This document shows, one piece after another, positions 21,244 through 34,219 of a stretch of 64,000 nt of DNA. The stretch's first letter is position 1, and each line of letters opens with the position of its first letter. The DNA comes from Zanthoxylum bungeanum (Eukaryota > Streptophyta > Magnoliopsida > Sapindales > Rutaceae): positions 372,001-436,000 of the forward strand of contig SKCR01032775.1 in the NCBI GenBank assembly GCA_019454045.1. The letters are read 5' to 3'. The notes under the pieces are model-generated. The model was not told where the DNA came from. It saw only the letters and a list, made by a program, of their open reading frames with translations, and did not search any database. Made by a program: the position numbers and the translations under genes.

Positions 21244-24200
21244 ATGGGGTCTGGCAAAGGAGCGACGTCGTCTGCGCAAGATATGGCCATGTCGATCTCA
21301 GGCAAGTTTTTTTTTTTTTTAAAAAAATTTCAGATATTTGTTATTTATTATTAATTATTTGAATGTAATATAAGGAATTTCGATAACATAACATTAATTT
21401 GGATATGTTTTTATTTATTTTTTCGAAATTTTGTTGGAATTAGTGTTCAGATATTGATAAAATTGAAAACTTGTTTCTGTTAGCGTGTTTATAGAGTAAA
21501 AGAACGAATTTTTAAAGCTGCGATGATGTAGATTCTGGATTTGATTTAGATTTACTTAGTATGATTTTGAATAGGACTAGTACATTGTTTTGTTGGTTTC
21601 AATTCAAGGTTGCAATTTGTGGAACCCTACTTAATTGTTGGATTAACGAGTGTCAGATTTTGTGTTGGCTGATAAGATAGATGGGTTTTTATTGCAGACC
21701 TCTGTGAGAAGCATCAGCAGGAACTAGAAAATCTTACACTAACAACACAACCTTTTAAAACAATAAAGTTTTTCATTTTGGGTGTTATTCAATATCTTAA
21801 GAGATCGATACTGTATCTTTTGGCGAAAGGAGGATGGCTTATGCTTTCATGTACTCTGGTGGCGGCACTTGGAATTTTACTTGTGACCATTGATGGCCCT
21901 CATGAAAAGGTAATTTTGTTATATTTCTGTATACTGTATGATTGTTGATAATGGTTTTTTTTTAATGTTTGTTATCGGGTTTCTATTACCATGGCCTAGT
22001 TTATGCTAATCTCTTCACAAACTGTCATGAGTTTGTTTTTTCTCACTGTATATTGTGCAGAGGATGAATTTTGTACAAACTTTTGTTAGATTTGTTAGCA
22101 TCATTATCTGTTCATAATGTTGTTTTGATTCTTTCAATAACTTGTTTTTGCAGCATTTAGAGGAACTTTCTGAATATTTCAGGTTTGGATTGTGGTGGGT
22201 GGCACTTGGTGTTGCATCTTCGATTGGTCTTGGTAAGAACTTCAATGCAGCCATGGTTTGTGCAATTTATGTTTTCTGGACGAGATTTCTGATAGTTAGT
22301 TGGAGGCATTTTCGCTGAATGGCATAGCTTTTACTTAATAGTTTATAGGAACAGAAAAGTCATCTAGAAACTGCATGTTGATTGTTGACTAACTATTAAT
22401 TGTGTTGTCCAATGAACTGTTTTACAAGAGTGATACCGTTAACTTGTTATATTTTGATGCTATTCTCTCCTTGTCAAATTTGGAAGAGTTAGACTTTCTT
22501 AACCTCAAGTGCTTCAAGACTTTCTTAACCTGAAATGCTTCATTTCTGTCTATCTTTGTGCAACCGGGTTTGTGTCCAAACAAGTGTGTGTGTTTGTGTG
22601 AGGAGCATTGGAACTTGCCTTCCTATAATTGTTTGATTATGGCAAGTCAGAGAGAGTGAGTAACAGGTATTGACTTGATTGATATACCTTGACCTGATGC
22701 TTCATACATTCTTACTGTTTGTGTTTTGTTTTTTTTAAATCAATTTCAGGTTCTGGCTTGCACACGTTTGTCCTTTATCTGGGCCCTCACATTGCACTTT
22801 TCACAATAAAGGCAATGCAATGTGGCCGAGCTGATTTGAAAACTGCTCCATATGATACAATACAGCTGAAAAGAGGTCCATCGTGGCTTGATAAGGATTG
22901 TGATGAATTTGGACCTCCATTATTCTCAACATCAGAAGGATCAAGGGTTCCGCTTAGCAGCATATTGCCACAGGTTCAGATTGAGGCTATTTTGTGGGGT
23001 GTTGGCACTGCACTAGGGGAGCTTCCTCCTTATTTCATCTCAAGGGCAGGTATTTCCCCGAACTATATGATGTACTTCCTTATGTAACCAAGTTTTGACA
23101 CTGAAATCAATTAATGGAAAAAAAAACTTGTTGGGAGCAAAACCATATTTGTGTGACTATTTGCATATTTGTTTCTATTTTCTATGGCATGACTGGTTGA
23201 TATTATTACTTTTTCTTTTCAAGTTTAGCTTCCTGAATCCTGTTAGAATATAAAATAAATGATTGTCCCAATTTATGCAGCAAGTATATCAGGCAGCAGA
23301 TTAGATGCCATGGATGAGTTTGATGATTCACCTACAGAAGATGATGGAGTCATAGCTACCCGTCTAAAACAAATCAAACGCTGGTTCTTCACACACTCTC
23401 AGCATTTGAACTTCTTGACCATTTTAGTGCTTGCATCGGTTAGTAGTCTGGATTTCCCTCTACGAAATTTTCTGTCACTAATTTATGTGAAGATTGTTCA
23501 GATGGTTTCTTCCATGAGTATCCTATGTGGTGTTGTTCTTTGATATCTATCCTATGTGGTGTCGTTCTTTCTCTTTGTTTTTATGTGTTTGTACCACCCA
23601 CTCCCTGATTTGGGTAAAAATATTACTGAGAAGTGGCATAAGAAAAGGGTTAAGAAAGATTTACAATGTCTTTATATGTTGCCTTGAAAATATCTTATGC
23701 TTTAGACTGATCTCTTTTTTCCCTCGAGAAATATATTGGCTCATTAAGCTGCTTTGAAGTATTTGATGTCTTCCGAGTTACCTTCAACTATAATTGTTTT
23801 TCTTGTTCTAACTTTTATATTAGTTCATATTTTATTTATTTGTTTGTTAATGAAGTTTGATTTAGCTTGCACAATAAATTTCCCTTGGACATTGAAACTT
23901 GTCATATAAGCTTTCAGTCTTATGCAATTTGCTGCTTAACTAATGGATTTTCTTTTTCACAGGTGCCAAATCCACTCTTTGACCTTGCTGGCATTATGTG
24001 TGGACAATTTGGGATTCCATTTTGGAAGTTTTTTCTTGCTACATTGATTGGAAAGGCAGTTATTAAAACTCACATACAGGTTGGTGATGCCTCTTTCTCA
24101 TGCTATTTATGTTTTGGACCAGTTGAGAATCGAAATTAAGTTTTGGTTCCTCTACTCTGTGGATCCTTGTTTGTGGGTCCTGATGTGTTGTGTTTGCTAT

Positions 24201-24819
24201 TTGATTTCTTGTTGCAAATTTGTGTACCGGTTAATTAAGAAACTAAATCATAGCCCTAATTTTTGTTGCTCTTTCTAATTCCTTCTCTGCAGACTGTCTT
24301 TATCATCTCTGTTTGTAACAATCAGCTGCTTGACTGGATAGAGAATGAGTTGATTTGGGTACTCAGCCTTGTGCCTGGTTTTGCACCTGTCTTGCCCAAC
24401 CTCGTAGCTAAGCTTCATACTGTGAGAGCAAAGTATCTGAAACCCCAGCCTACCTCAAATACCAAGGTACTCGCTTGAGCCGCCGAAGGCATTCATCTAG
24501 TTTGTGCATGTTTTGGACTCTGTAACATTCCCATGTTAGTAACCAGAGGCTGCTAAGTTCTCTGTTCAGCATTCATACAGATAATTTGAACCTAATTACA
24601 CTTCTTCTGTTCATGGATTAGTTTCTCCTAAATCATTCTCAGGTGAAGATGTGGGATTTCTCATTTGCTTCAATCTGGAACACCATTGTGTGGCTTATGC
24701 TCATGAACTTCTTTGTAAAGATTGTGACTGCAACTGCTCAAAGGTATCTGAAGAAACAGCAGGAAAAGGAGCTAGCAGCGTTGACTAACAATCCATCTGC
24801 TTCAAGACAACAAAGTTAG
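21244..24819 (+). CDS. KMS1: Vacuole membrane protein KMS1/KMS2-type (VMP1 homologue), 8 exons
   Basis: CDS join 21244-21301, 21698-21909, 22154-22232, 22750-23049, 23281-23438, 23963-24079, 24293-24466, 24643-24819: 1,275 bp, 424 aa, close to plant family length. VMP1/KMS proteins are multi-pass ER/Golgi membrane proteins with a DedA/VTT (SNARE-associated Golgi) domain; plant KMS1/KMS2 are linked to early secretory pathway integrity. Seen here: a hydrophobic segment after [14 protein letters not shown], and VEAILWG-like [20 protein letters not shown] (about residues 193-212) with the hallmark GELPPYF. Then come [16 protein letters not shown], a KTHIQ loop and a last hydrophobic stretch ending in a lysine-rich cytosolic tail. 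Intron 1 uses AG|GCAAGT (GC-AG); a GT donor 4 bp on gives a stop at once. An alternative last exon (24910-24962), joined after the codons QQ, would give a different short C-terminus. KMS1 versus KMS2 cannot be decided. Confidence 0.93.
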
Positions 24820-26257
24820 GATTTTCACCATGTGCCTTGATAATTGATATACATTCAACATTATATGTCATCTTTTCTTTGTTCCCTTTTTTGCGTTGTT
24901 ATGAAGTAGGCAAGGAGATTCAAAGTGACAGCTTCATATCCAGCAATTTACAGGTAACCTGAAAATCACTTTGCTTCAGCAAGGCCTTATTAGAAAGCTT
25001 GTATAGAGAAATAGGAACACGATGCTTACAAAGGGTCACATGTTTACTTATCCTGTGTTATTTTGGAGAAAGCATGATTTAGGCTATTTTTTTTCCCATA
25101 GTCAAGTACTGTTGAAATCGGGAAATTCCTTATTGAAACTGGAAAATCGAACCTTAATATTCTTTGCAATGAAAGACACATATTGCCTCTTTTATTAAGT
25201 TTACTTATCCTTGCATATGACAAATTTTTATTTATTTTATTAAGTTTGTATCCACGTAGACCCGGTCAAGGTAACGATTTGGAACCGTAAACTTAAGGTA
25301 AGGTTCGGTTCAGAATTGAAATTAAATCTTTTTATCTTTTCTTTTGTCAAAAAAACCGGTTCAGTTCCGGTTTTACGGTTCCTAAAAAGTTGGAACCGTG
25401 AACTGGAGGGTTACCGTTAGCCAGGTAGATCGTTCTTTTATTCTACTCATGGCCTTTTATCTTTTAAACACGGGTGCGGTTCCGTAACTCTAATTATATT
25501 GCTTTAAATATATAACTTAAGAGGTAACCTTATAAATTGAGCTTTATTTTACGGTATTTAATTTTAAAATATTATTTAGTAAGTGCCATTTCAGGAGTAA
25601 GGCTGTGACCAAATATTTAAGATAATTGAGGGCGGTGCAGTTGAAGAAATATTCTAAATTTCAAACAAATGTAAGAGGAGAAAATGACATTATAACATCT
25701 ATCTTTATATCTATATTATTACAACAATGATACAGATACATACACATATATTTATATGGCTGACTGCTCAAGGCCACCTTATGTGTATGTATCTGTGCAA
25801 TTTATATGTGAATAATATTTTCGATATTATTATAATATTAATCCAATCCTGATGTAAAAGGATTGCTCTTTTTTATTCAAGGTGAATAGTGATTTCTCCT
25901 TTTTATGAGGAAAAACATTGAATTTTGTTTAAGTTGAAATTAAATGTATAATGTGAAAAGTGTGTTATGTTAAGTCCAATTTATGCATTTTGATTAAATT
26001 GGAATTAAATGTAGAATGTGAGACGTATGGATTTAATGCATTTTAGTTAAGTTGGAATTAAATTACATTTTAATTATTTTTTCCCATTATTCTACCATGA
26101 ATAAACGTAACATCTCCATCAATGTTTATATTATTAATAACCCTTTAATTAGCTTTGGATAGACTCTATTCTAAGTAAGGAAATTCTAAGTAAGGAACAC
26201 GTTCATTTTTTAAAATCACATTATAAATGTATTTAATGGAAATTAACTCGCGCATCC

Positions 26258-27580
26258 GCAGGTTTTAAAGTAGTATATATATATAAGTTAAATATTTTTA
26301 AGTATATTCATCGTGTCACGTGACGTTTCATATTAAAATTATAAAATTAAATTAATAAATCTATTAAATAAAATATATATTACAATACAAATATATATTA
26401 TAATTTTATAATAATTCTATTATAACAATAAAATATATTATAATATCATATTAAAATAAAAAATACACCATTAAATTATCTATAATTAACCTAAACTCTA
26501 CAATTAATTTTTTGTTATTAAATTATAAAATTAAATATATCTACAATTATTTTTAATTATTTAATTATTAAATTAAAATAATAAATTATTAACATATTAC
26601 AACATAAAAAACATAATCTACTATTAAAGTAAGAAACATATTAATTTAATTAATATTTTAATTTATTATTATAAAATTATAAAATTAAATAAAGAAACCT
26701 ATTATAATAAGAAAACTTATTATAATCTCTCATTAAAATAATAAACATACGTGGCACTTAATTTATACAATTAACTTCTACAATTAATTTTTTTATTAAA
26801 TAAAAAATCTATTATAATAAAATACATATTATAATTTTATAAGAACCATATTATACTATCCTATGACAATTACAAAAATGTTAAATTATAAAATTAAATA
26901 AATAAATCTATTAAATAAAAACTCTATTATAACAATAAAACATATTATATTATCCGATAAATTTTTGAATAATATCACAGATAATCCGACAAAATATATA
27001 TATATATATATAAAAGTTAAACATTTTTTAAGTTTTCTCATTGCGTCATATGATACTTAATTTCTACAATTAATTTTTTTTATTACAAATTACAATAAGA
27101 AGATATATTGTAATCTTTTATTAAAATAAAAAATATATGTGACACCTAATCTCTACAATTAATATTTTTTTTATTAAATTATAAAATTAAAATAATAAAT
27201 TATTAAAATAAAAAATATAATCTCATATTAAAATAAGAAACCTACACAGTAGCCGCCCACAAAACCTAGCTATTTTTTTGGATTTCGGTTATATTGTTCT
27301 TTGTTATTTTATTTTGAATTATTTATATAAATTTTTGTATTTTATTAATTTTTTAGTATTTAATGTGCTTCAAGATACATACTCTAATTATTAGCTCTTG
27401 CACAGTGAATTGGAAATATTATTTGAGAACTGAGACACAAATGAATGAGATATAAATATTACGTATAAGTAAATCAATTGTCTAATTTAAATTATAAAAT
27501 CGACAAGATCCAGAATATTTATAAAATAAATACCTAAAATATATGCTCAACCCGCATAAAATACTGACCCTGTGCTAGTA
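26258..27580 (-). repeat. AT-rich dispersed repeat, copy 3 (inverted)
   Basis: One end has GTGTCACGTGACG and the other has CAACCCGCATAAAATACTGACC followed by CTGTGCTAGT. The body (CTATTATAATAAG..., AATATTATTTGAGAACTGAGACAC, AAATCAATTGTCTAATTT) is the reverse of copies 1 and 2. The CTAGT end would fit a Helitron 3' end, although in copy 1 the CTAGT lies on the opposite side, so nested or composite copies are likely. Confidence 0.45.
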
Positions 27581-28954
27581 TTAAATAATTTTCCTTGGAC
27601 TGCATTTCTTATCTTAAAACGATGAAATATATAAAAATATTGTTAATGATGTGGCTACTAGTTCTCTTAGATCAACCCAAATATTGTATTTGGTTTCTTA
27701 AGAATCTTCCAAATAGAATAATGGAATTATTATTTTTTTAATGTATCCAATGCTTAGGTTTATTCACACACAATATATATAAAATTAGTAAAATTTAAAT
27801 TATTATATAGATACAAGATCTTGAATGGACCACCTTCTACGGAAGTTTACTAGTAAATTTTCTCTTTTTCCTTTTGGTTTTTTTTTTTTTTCTTTGCACT
27901 TTGAAATGGACCACCAATAAATTTTATTGACAAAAAAAGGCTTATGCTATCGTGGCACAAAAGCCTTTTCATATAAGAGCTCCTATAAATAAAGTAATGT
28001 AAAATAAAACTACATTTGCCATTGACTAAGTAGAGACACTTGCTCTACATATTAAATAGGGGTGGATAGAGTATAAATTCAATTTTTTTTTTTAATTTCT
28101 TTCTCATTCTCAATTAATTTTCGATAAATCACAATTTGCTCAAATTTCCTTTTGAGTGATTTGTTAATCAAAAAAAAAATATTTTTGAGCATTTTGTTAT
28201 CGATTTTCTATTAAATTATCTAAAAACAAGTTCGAATTCAAATGAGAAGACCCGGAACATAAAATTAATCCTACTACCCACTTTTATTTTACAAACCCAC
28301 CACATCGTCATCACTCATCTCCAATCAAGAAATTTAATTATGTAACTACATTATGAATTCAAAAGAAGAGTATTATAAAAAAAAATTAAAAAAAAAAAAA
28401 TCAAAACTAAGATTGTAGGATTTAACCAAAGTTAATTGTAAAATCCGTAAAGTCAATTACAAATACAACTTAAATAAATAAAGTGTTTAAAAAAGATTTT
28501 TTGAAAGTGGTCCTTATTTTTGTTACAATTTTGTTTTTTTCATAATAAATGCAATGAGATGGTATACAAATTCAAACCTCGCTTAAGAATAGGATGATAG
28601 CGGATTCTAATTAAAATTTAAGATTCTGTATTATTCGTTATGAAATTTGAGATGATTTTAATTGAGATCCGAAATTATTTTTATCTTGAATTCTAAATTT
28701 TACTTAAAAAAATCATGAGTCTCAATCAAGCTTTAGGAACCACAACCATTAATTCCAAGATTTAAAAAAAAAAATTATTCCGATTTAAAAATGTATACAG
28801 AATTTCATAATCAAGATATAATTTCCAAAACAATTAATTTCAAGATTCAAAAAGAAAAAAATATTTAAATTTAACAACTTATATGAATTGACAAACTTGA
28901 CTCGTTCAAACTGATCTTTATCTTAGTTCAAGAAATTCTGACATATCCTTAAGA

Positions 28955-29105
28955 AATGCGATTTGATGGTATAAAAATTTAAAAATTAGTTTCAAATCCT
29001 AGATTCAAATTCAATGGTACATTTATTATAAGAATCAGTGACAATCAAAAATTTTATCTATCTACTAATAATTTGAAAGTAGAATTTTCAACATAAAAAA
29101 AAAAA
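28955..29105 (+). repeat. tRNA-derived SINE, copy 6 (degenerate)
   Basis: Contains GCGATTTGATGGTATAAAA, an AATCCTAGATTCAAATTC B-box-like region, TTATTATAAGAATCAGTGACAA and an A-rich tail. Low identity to the other members. Confidence 0.4.
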
Positions 29106-29457
29106 TGAAATTCCGATACAATTTCAAGAATACCCCGTTAAACCGACTCTAGGACAAGTATGTTCCCGTAGCCACTCACATCAAATAAAAAGGAAAATGA
29201 AAGAAAGCTCTCTTTCAAAACTTCGAACGCTTTCAGACACAAATTACTGTTTCCGCACCATTTCTATGCCTACGTGGCGAGGCCATGCAGTCGCTAAAAT
29301 GACAATGCTGTCACACTAACTAGGGAAAACCCAAAAACAATGTTCTGGGCCCCGCAAAGAAATCTGGCCATGCATGATTGAGGACCCACTGGGGAATGGT
29401 GGGGCGGCGCCACACTCAATATGGTCCTCTCCGGTAACACAATACAAATTACACATA

Positions 29458-29466
29458 GTGTGTGTA

Positions 29467-29496
<30 letters not shown>
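29458..29496. repeat. (TG)n(TA)n microsatellite
   Basis: A TGTGTGTATGTGTGTGTATA run passes into about ten TA dinucleotides. Confidence 0.85.
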
Positions 29497-29497
<1 letters not shown>

Positions 29498-29512
29498 TAA
29501 GATATTAAGTTT

Positions 29513-29702
29513 TCATGGGGCGTGGTTTAGTGGTGTAGCCGTGTATGACTCATGATCTCATCTTAAGGTCCTGAATTTGAATACAGTAAGTGCGTTTCTT
29601 GTATGAGCCTGAGATAACCGATGATTTTATCTGCTCTGCTTAAACCTGAAATAGATAGTTTAGCGGTGTGATTTCAAACGATTTAAAAAATAAATAAATA
29701 AA
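29513..29702 (+). repeat. tRNA-derived SINE, copy 7
   Basis: Well-preserved head (GGGGCGTGGTTTAGTGGTGT), CTTAAGGTCCTGAATTTGAA, TTATCTGCTCTGCTTAAACC and tail (GATTTAAAAAATAAATAAAT). It sits directly beside the TG/TA microsatellite. Confidence 0.65.
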
Positions 29703-30929
29703 AATTTTCGACATTAGTACATAAGATAAGAGATGAATGCGTTTACTTATTGTTTAAGATTTGATAAATTTTACATACAAATCTTATTGTATAAGATTTG
29801 ATAAATTTTAAAAACGGATGTGTTGGTTAAAATAAAGGTTTTTTCAGCGAATTAATATATTTATGTCACATCAATTTTTATAAAATAAATGTGTATAATT
29901 ATTTGTGGCTTTAGTATTATTTTTTATTATAAAATTAGCACGACAACAACAAAGAACGCAGTTCAAAAATTGATAAATTAGAGAAGCTTTAAAAAACTAA
30001 ATTTATTAATTTTTAAATAAAAATAGAAAAATCCCATAATTGTAATAAATATATGTAGTCCAGCTCTGTGTATAGCAATGTGTTCGTACTGTACATATAA
30101 AGATTGAAACAGGTAGTGGTGAGTGGGTCCAGGCAGGTTTGATTCCTAATTGGTAGGTTTAATCTGACAGACTTTGTCAGATATTTAATGACAGCACTGG
30201 ATTTTGGAAAAACTGTCCTTTTTATCCTCTCTTATTTTTGGGGACCCCTGATTTCATATTTGTCTGTTCATTTTTCCTTCTTTTTTTTTTTTTTTGGTGA
30301 TTTCCTCCGACACTCTGGAATCTGGATAAGTAAATTTGAAATTTAAAGAATCAAATCTGAAGATTTTTTTTTTTGAATCTACCTATAAATAACTCCCTAT
30401 CAAATATATATGTAAAAAAAAAAAAACCATTGAAATTCACAGAATTTGGCAATTAGATCATTTGAAATCTCTAAACCCACTAAAATATTATAAGCAAGAT
30501 GAAGAAGAAAATGAATAAATGATATGAGATAATGAACCTCACACTATGTTGACGTTGACTTTAATTAATTAACTAATGAATATAATAATTACTTTTTTGA
30601 AAATTTAATTAATATAATTTGAAAAGAGTATTAAATGAATTGGCAAAGCCAAAAAAGGAAACTTCCAATTAGGTCACATACTGTTGTTATTGTTGATGTT
30701 GACCACATCTTTGCTTACATAGTTGCATGCATGTTCTTTCCTCTCATTTTTTTGTACAATAAATTTGGCATTTGCATAACAGTGAAAATTATTTAATGTC
30801 CAATTGATTACATACTAATTAACAAAACAAAAATATATACATACATAAAATTTTATTTAAAATTTTCTCACTCCCCTCACTGTAACTATAGTGAATTACT
30901 GTAGCTCACATATAAAAGAATCTTACTCA

Positions 30930-31800
30930 GCACGTTTCCTTAGTGGAACTATTATGAATAGGCAAAGGTCCACTAGAAATATGACATATGTCATGGTATT
31001 GATTGTACTAGTAGACATGAGTAGTTTAGGGTTACCTCCAAAGTCCAATAACCCCGAAAAAATATAGACTCAATTCTGAAGTAATACAACCAAGATTATG
31101 GAGACCTCAGGAAAAAAATGAGGTTCAACAAGAGCATTTAAGACCCAACCCCAGAATAATATTACTCTGGAGAAACGTCATTTTGCGGTCATATTACTAT
31201 GGAGTGGAAGAAATCATAGATGAATTCAGTGTGGTCCAGGCCTGTTCCGAAGAAGTTCACTACAGAGTCTTCAAAATGCACCAGAAGTAACACAAATATC
31301 CTGAAATATCCTTGAATACTCTAGAAAATATGATGTCACGTATATCTCCACATGAGATTAGTGAACTATAATAATAATCCACTTATCTTAACATCAAGAT
31401 AGATTAAGCATGCATAATGACATGTGTCATAACACCTAAATGTTCCAGCATGTACTATGATAAATGTACATTCTGCAGATCAATAAACAGTCTATTAATA
31501 GACACGTGTTGACACTTCCACCTGAAATCCTTTATATAAGCCAATGAGCTTGAAGAAACACATCATAGTGGGAAAAAATTTTACAATTCACCAAGATAAT
31601 AATAAAGCATGAGCATGCTGTACTCAAAACCCGAATTAAGAACGTATCCACAATATACAAAAAATGGGAGGAAGTTCATAACCAAACGCTACGTTTGTGC
31701 AAGCCCAAATTGCAAATAGCAATGAATGTACAACGCATGATCCAATTAGACTTCTACTAGGTCAGATCCAATAAATTGAAGGTAACAAATACTCTTTCTC
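30930..31800 (+). repeat. LTR-like or promoter-bearing repeat block
   Basis: A block with more GC than its surroundings. A promoter-like stretch lies near its 3' side: CACGTGTTGACA at 31,501-31,512, then CCTTTATATAAGCC with TATATAA at about 31,532-31,538, then a leader-like sequence. This layout fits a solo LTR or another promoter-carrying repeat. I could not fix TG...CA ends or a target duplication, and no coding sequence is present. Confidence 0.25.
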
Positions 31801-34219
31801 TTTCCCACTTTTACCGCACACATACCCGAATGGGGACGAGGAATAAGTAGAGATTTAATCTCCACTTACTTAATTGTTAATATTCAATTTTATGTGAAAA
31901 TTTTAGAAGAAGACAATAGATTTTTTGTTTGTAGACTATATATTTTAAAAATGTTTAAAAATTGAAAAAATTATTTGGGTGCCAAGATTGAATTGATGTC
32001 CCAAACCCGACCTGAATACACCCCGTTTAGGACGGATCCCTATGGATTTCCGAACCGTTAAGATTTTTGCCATCCCTAATTATCATCTATTATGACTTTA
32101 CTCTTCAAAAGTCCATTTTCTTCAATCATTAAACAATTATTTAAATTTAAAAGCTTAAAATATATTATTTTTTGATCTTGTCCCACCTGGAATAAGTTCC
32201 TGACTTGACTACGCCTTTATATCCAAAATACAATGTTTTACCATGTATAATCTAAAATGGACATAATTCCTTGTACCCAAATTTGCATGTGAACAAATGC
32301 GGTCTTGAGCTATCAATTAGGTGAGTTCTTAAACTAAAATTTTATCAATAAAAAAGTTAAAAAATTAATCATATTATATAATAATTTTTAATTAATTTTG
32401 AGACTAAGCCAGTTATATGTGTCAACTGTCTTAAAATATGGATTAATAGACATTTTACTTCTATTAATGCTATCTGAATGTGGATTGATAGATGATTATT
32501 TGTGGGGTCAAGAAAGGTGAGATAACTGATAACTTAAATCTTTCAATATTCTAAAATACTTGTGATATACAGCATCGGCTTCTCTTTCTTTTTTCCATTT
32601 TATTGATTCCCTTTTGTAGGTCCCTTTATTTGTCAAAAATAAAAATATTTTGTCTTTTGCTTAGGTTGTCAAAATAAAATGGAAAAAAAAATAAAAAAAC
32701 AATAAAGTGGCACATCTGTATCTCAGAACCGTCCAATTATTCTGATTACTGTTCATAACCCCATCATGTTTTTGCATGGTTAGATCCTGTTTCCTCTTTT
32801 CTCTTTCCCGCAATAACCTGTTAAAATAATATTATTATAAAATTTAATAATATAATTATTTGGTAGAATCATATAAAAATTCTGGATCATAAAATTCCTC
32901 TGTGTTTAATTTTAAAAAAAAAAAAAAAGAAGAAGAAGAGAGAAAATAGAAAAACACGCGTGTGAGCTGAAAAAGTCATCCTCAAAATCAGAGTGACAGA
33001 ACACGACGTCACTTTAGTTTAAGAGTTCTGAAAGAGAAAGCGGTCTCTCAAATATTGGGGACCGGACCACCACTAGAAGGGTAAATTTGGAAACTGAAAA
33101 AGCAATATCAACATTAATAATTTAGGTTATATCTCACATATATTATTATAAAATAATTATAAAGTTTAGATAAAGTTAAAAAAGGAGACACGGGACACGT
33201 GTCCGATACAGACAACAAAAAGAGAGGCGCTTCTTTCAACAACCTACTTTCGTCAAATAGAGAGAGTATTAAAATAATAATAATAAACAAAAACAAATAG
33301 TTGGCGACGAATAAGGTAAAATTTATAATATTCACAAATGGGCCCCGCTAACCCCCACGACCAAACAAAGTGGCACGCGAGTCCCAAGGAAGAAAGTGCT
33401 TGTACGATTTGAACTTCTCTTCTCTAGCTCCAATTTAACCAACTCACCTACTACTCTCTCTCTCTCTCTTTACACAAATATCTTATCCCTTTCTAAACTC
33501 TTACCACCACTCACTCAGCCTCAGCATCTTCTTCTTGGCAAAAGGCTTTGCTTCAATCAATTGAATAATTAATGAAATAATAATATCAGATAGATTAGAC
33601 TTTCTTTTTCTAATTTAAAAAAAAAAAATTGAAAAAAATATATTTTTCAGATTCATCACAAAACAAGGCAACAATGATAGAGACATCCAGTTCAAATAAA
33701 TAAATTTTGAGGGTTTAACAAGTAAACAGGAAGCTCCATCACAACCCCCAAAAGAAGGAAGGAGGAAAAGAGGGTCTTCGTTCTTTCCTTTACCCTCCCT
33801 CTCTACTCTTTTGCCCTACAAAAAAATTTGATCTTCTGCATTTGCTTATCCCACCACCCATCAAAACCAATAAAATATAATTAGACTTCAAGATCACTCG
33901 TCAGATTATAAACACTAGAGTACATTGCTAAATACACATTGCAATGCAAGAACATTCAACTAAGAACAATCTTTTTCCCTGTTCAACTTTCCAAAATTGT
34001 GGGTCTTAATCCTAATGTTGTGTCTTGGATTGTGCTTTTCATTGGATCTCCACATGCTGTGCTGCCAGAGGGAATGATTGTGTAAATTTATTTGGGCAAT
34101 AATTCTACTTTCCCTTCAAAATTTACATCCGAAATCTAATTCATCTCATCATCTCATTGGGCACTACGTTTTTCTTGTTCCCTATATAGAGTTGCAACTT
34201 AATGCACAGGGGACAATTC

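Larger units (their letters stand above)
24820..34219. other. Long intergenic region, no gene seen
   Basis: After the KMS1 3' UTR come a block rich in GGTTC/GAACC words (about 25,260-25,440), the inverted third copy of the AT-rich repeat (26,258-27,580) and two SINEs (28,955-29,105; 29,513-29,702). A TG/TA microsatellite (29,458-29,496) and an LTR-like block (about 30,930-31,800) follow. Then there is AT-rich DNA with CT/GA tracts near 33,450-33,470. The stretch from about 33,900 to 34,219 is probably the TIC 3' UTR. Short frames here are not supported. Confidence 0.6.

Noticed and set aside
21302..21310. Canonical GT donor (GCAA|GTTTTT) for KMS1 intron 1
   Set aside because: Joining it to exon 2 gives an immediate TGA; the GC donor keeps frame into DLCEKHQQE.
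33114..33335. Hydrophobic 73-codon minus frame upstream of the TIC 3' end
   Set aside because: AT-rich sequence gives Ile/Leu/Phe/Tyr-rich frames by chance; no motif, splice or start support.
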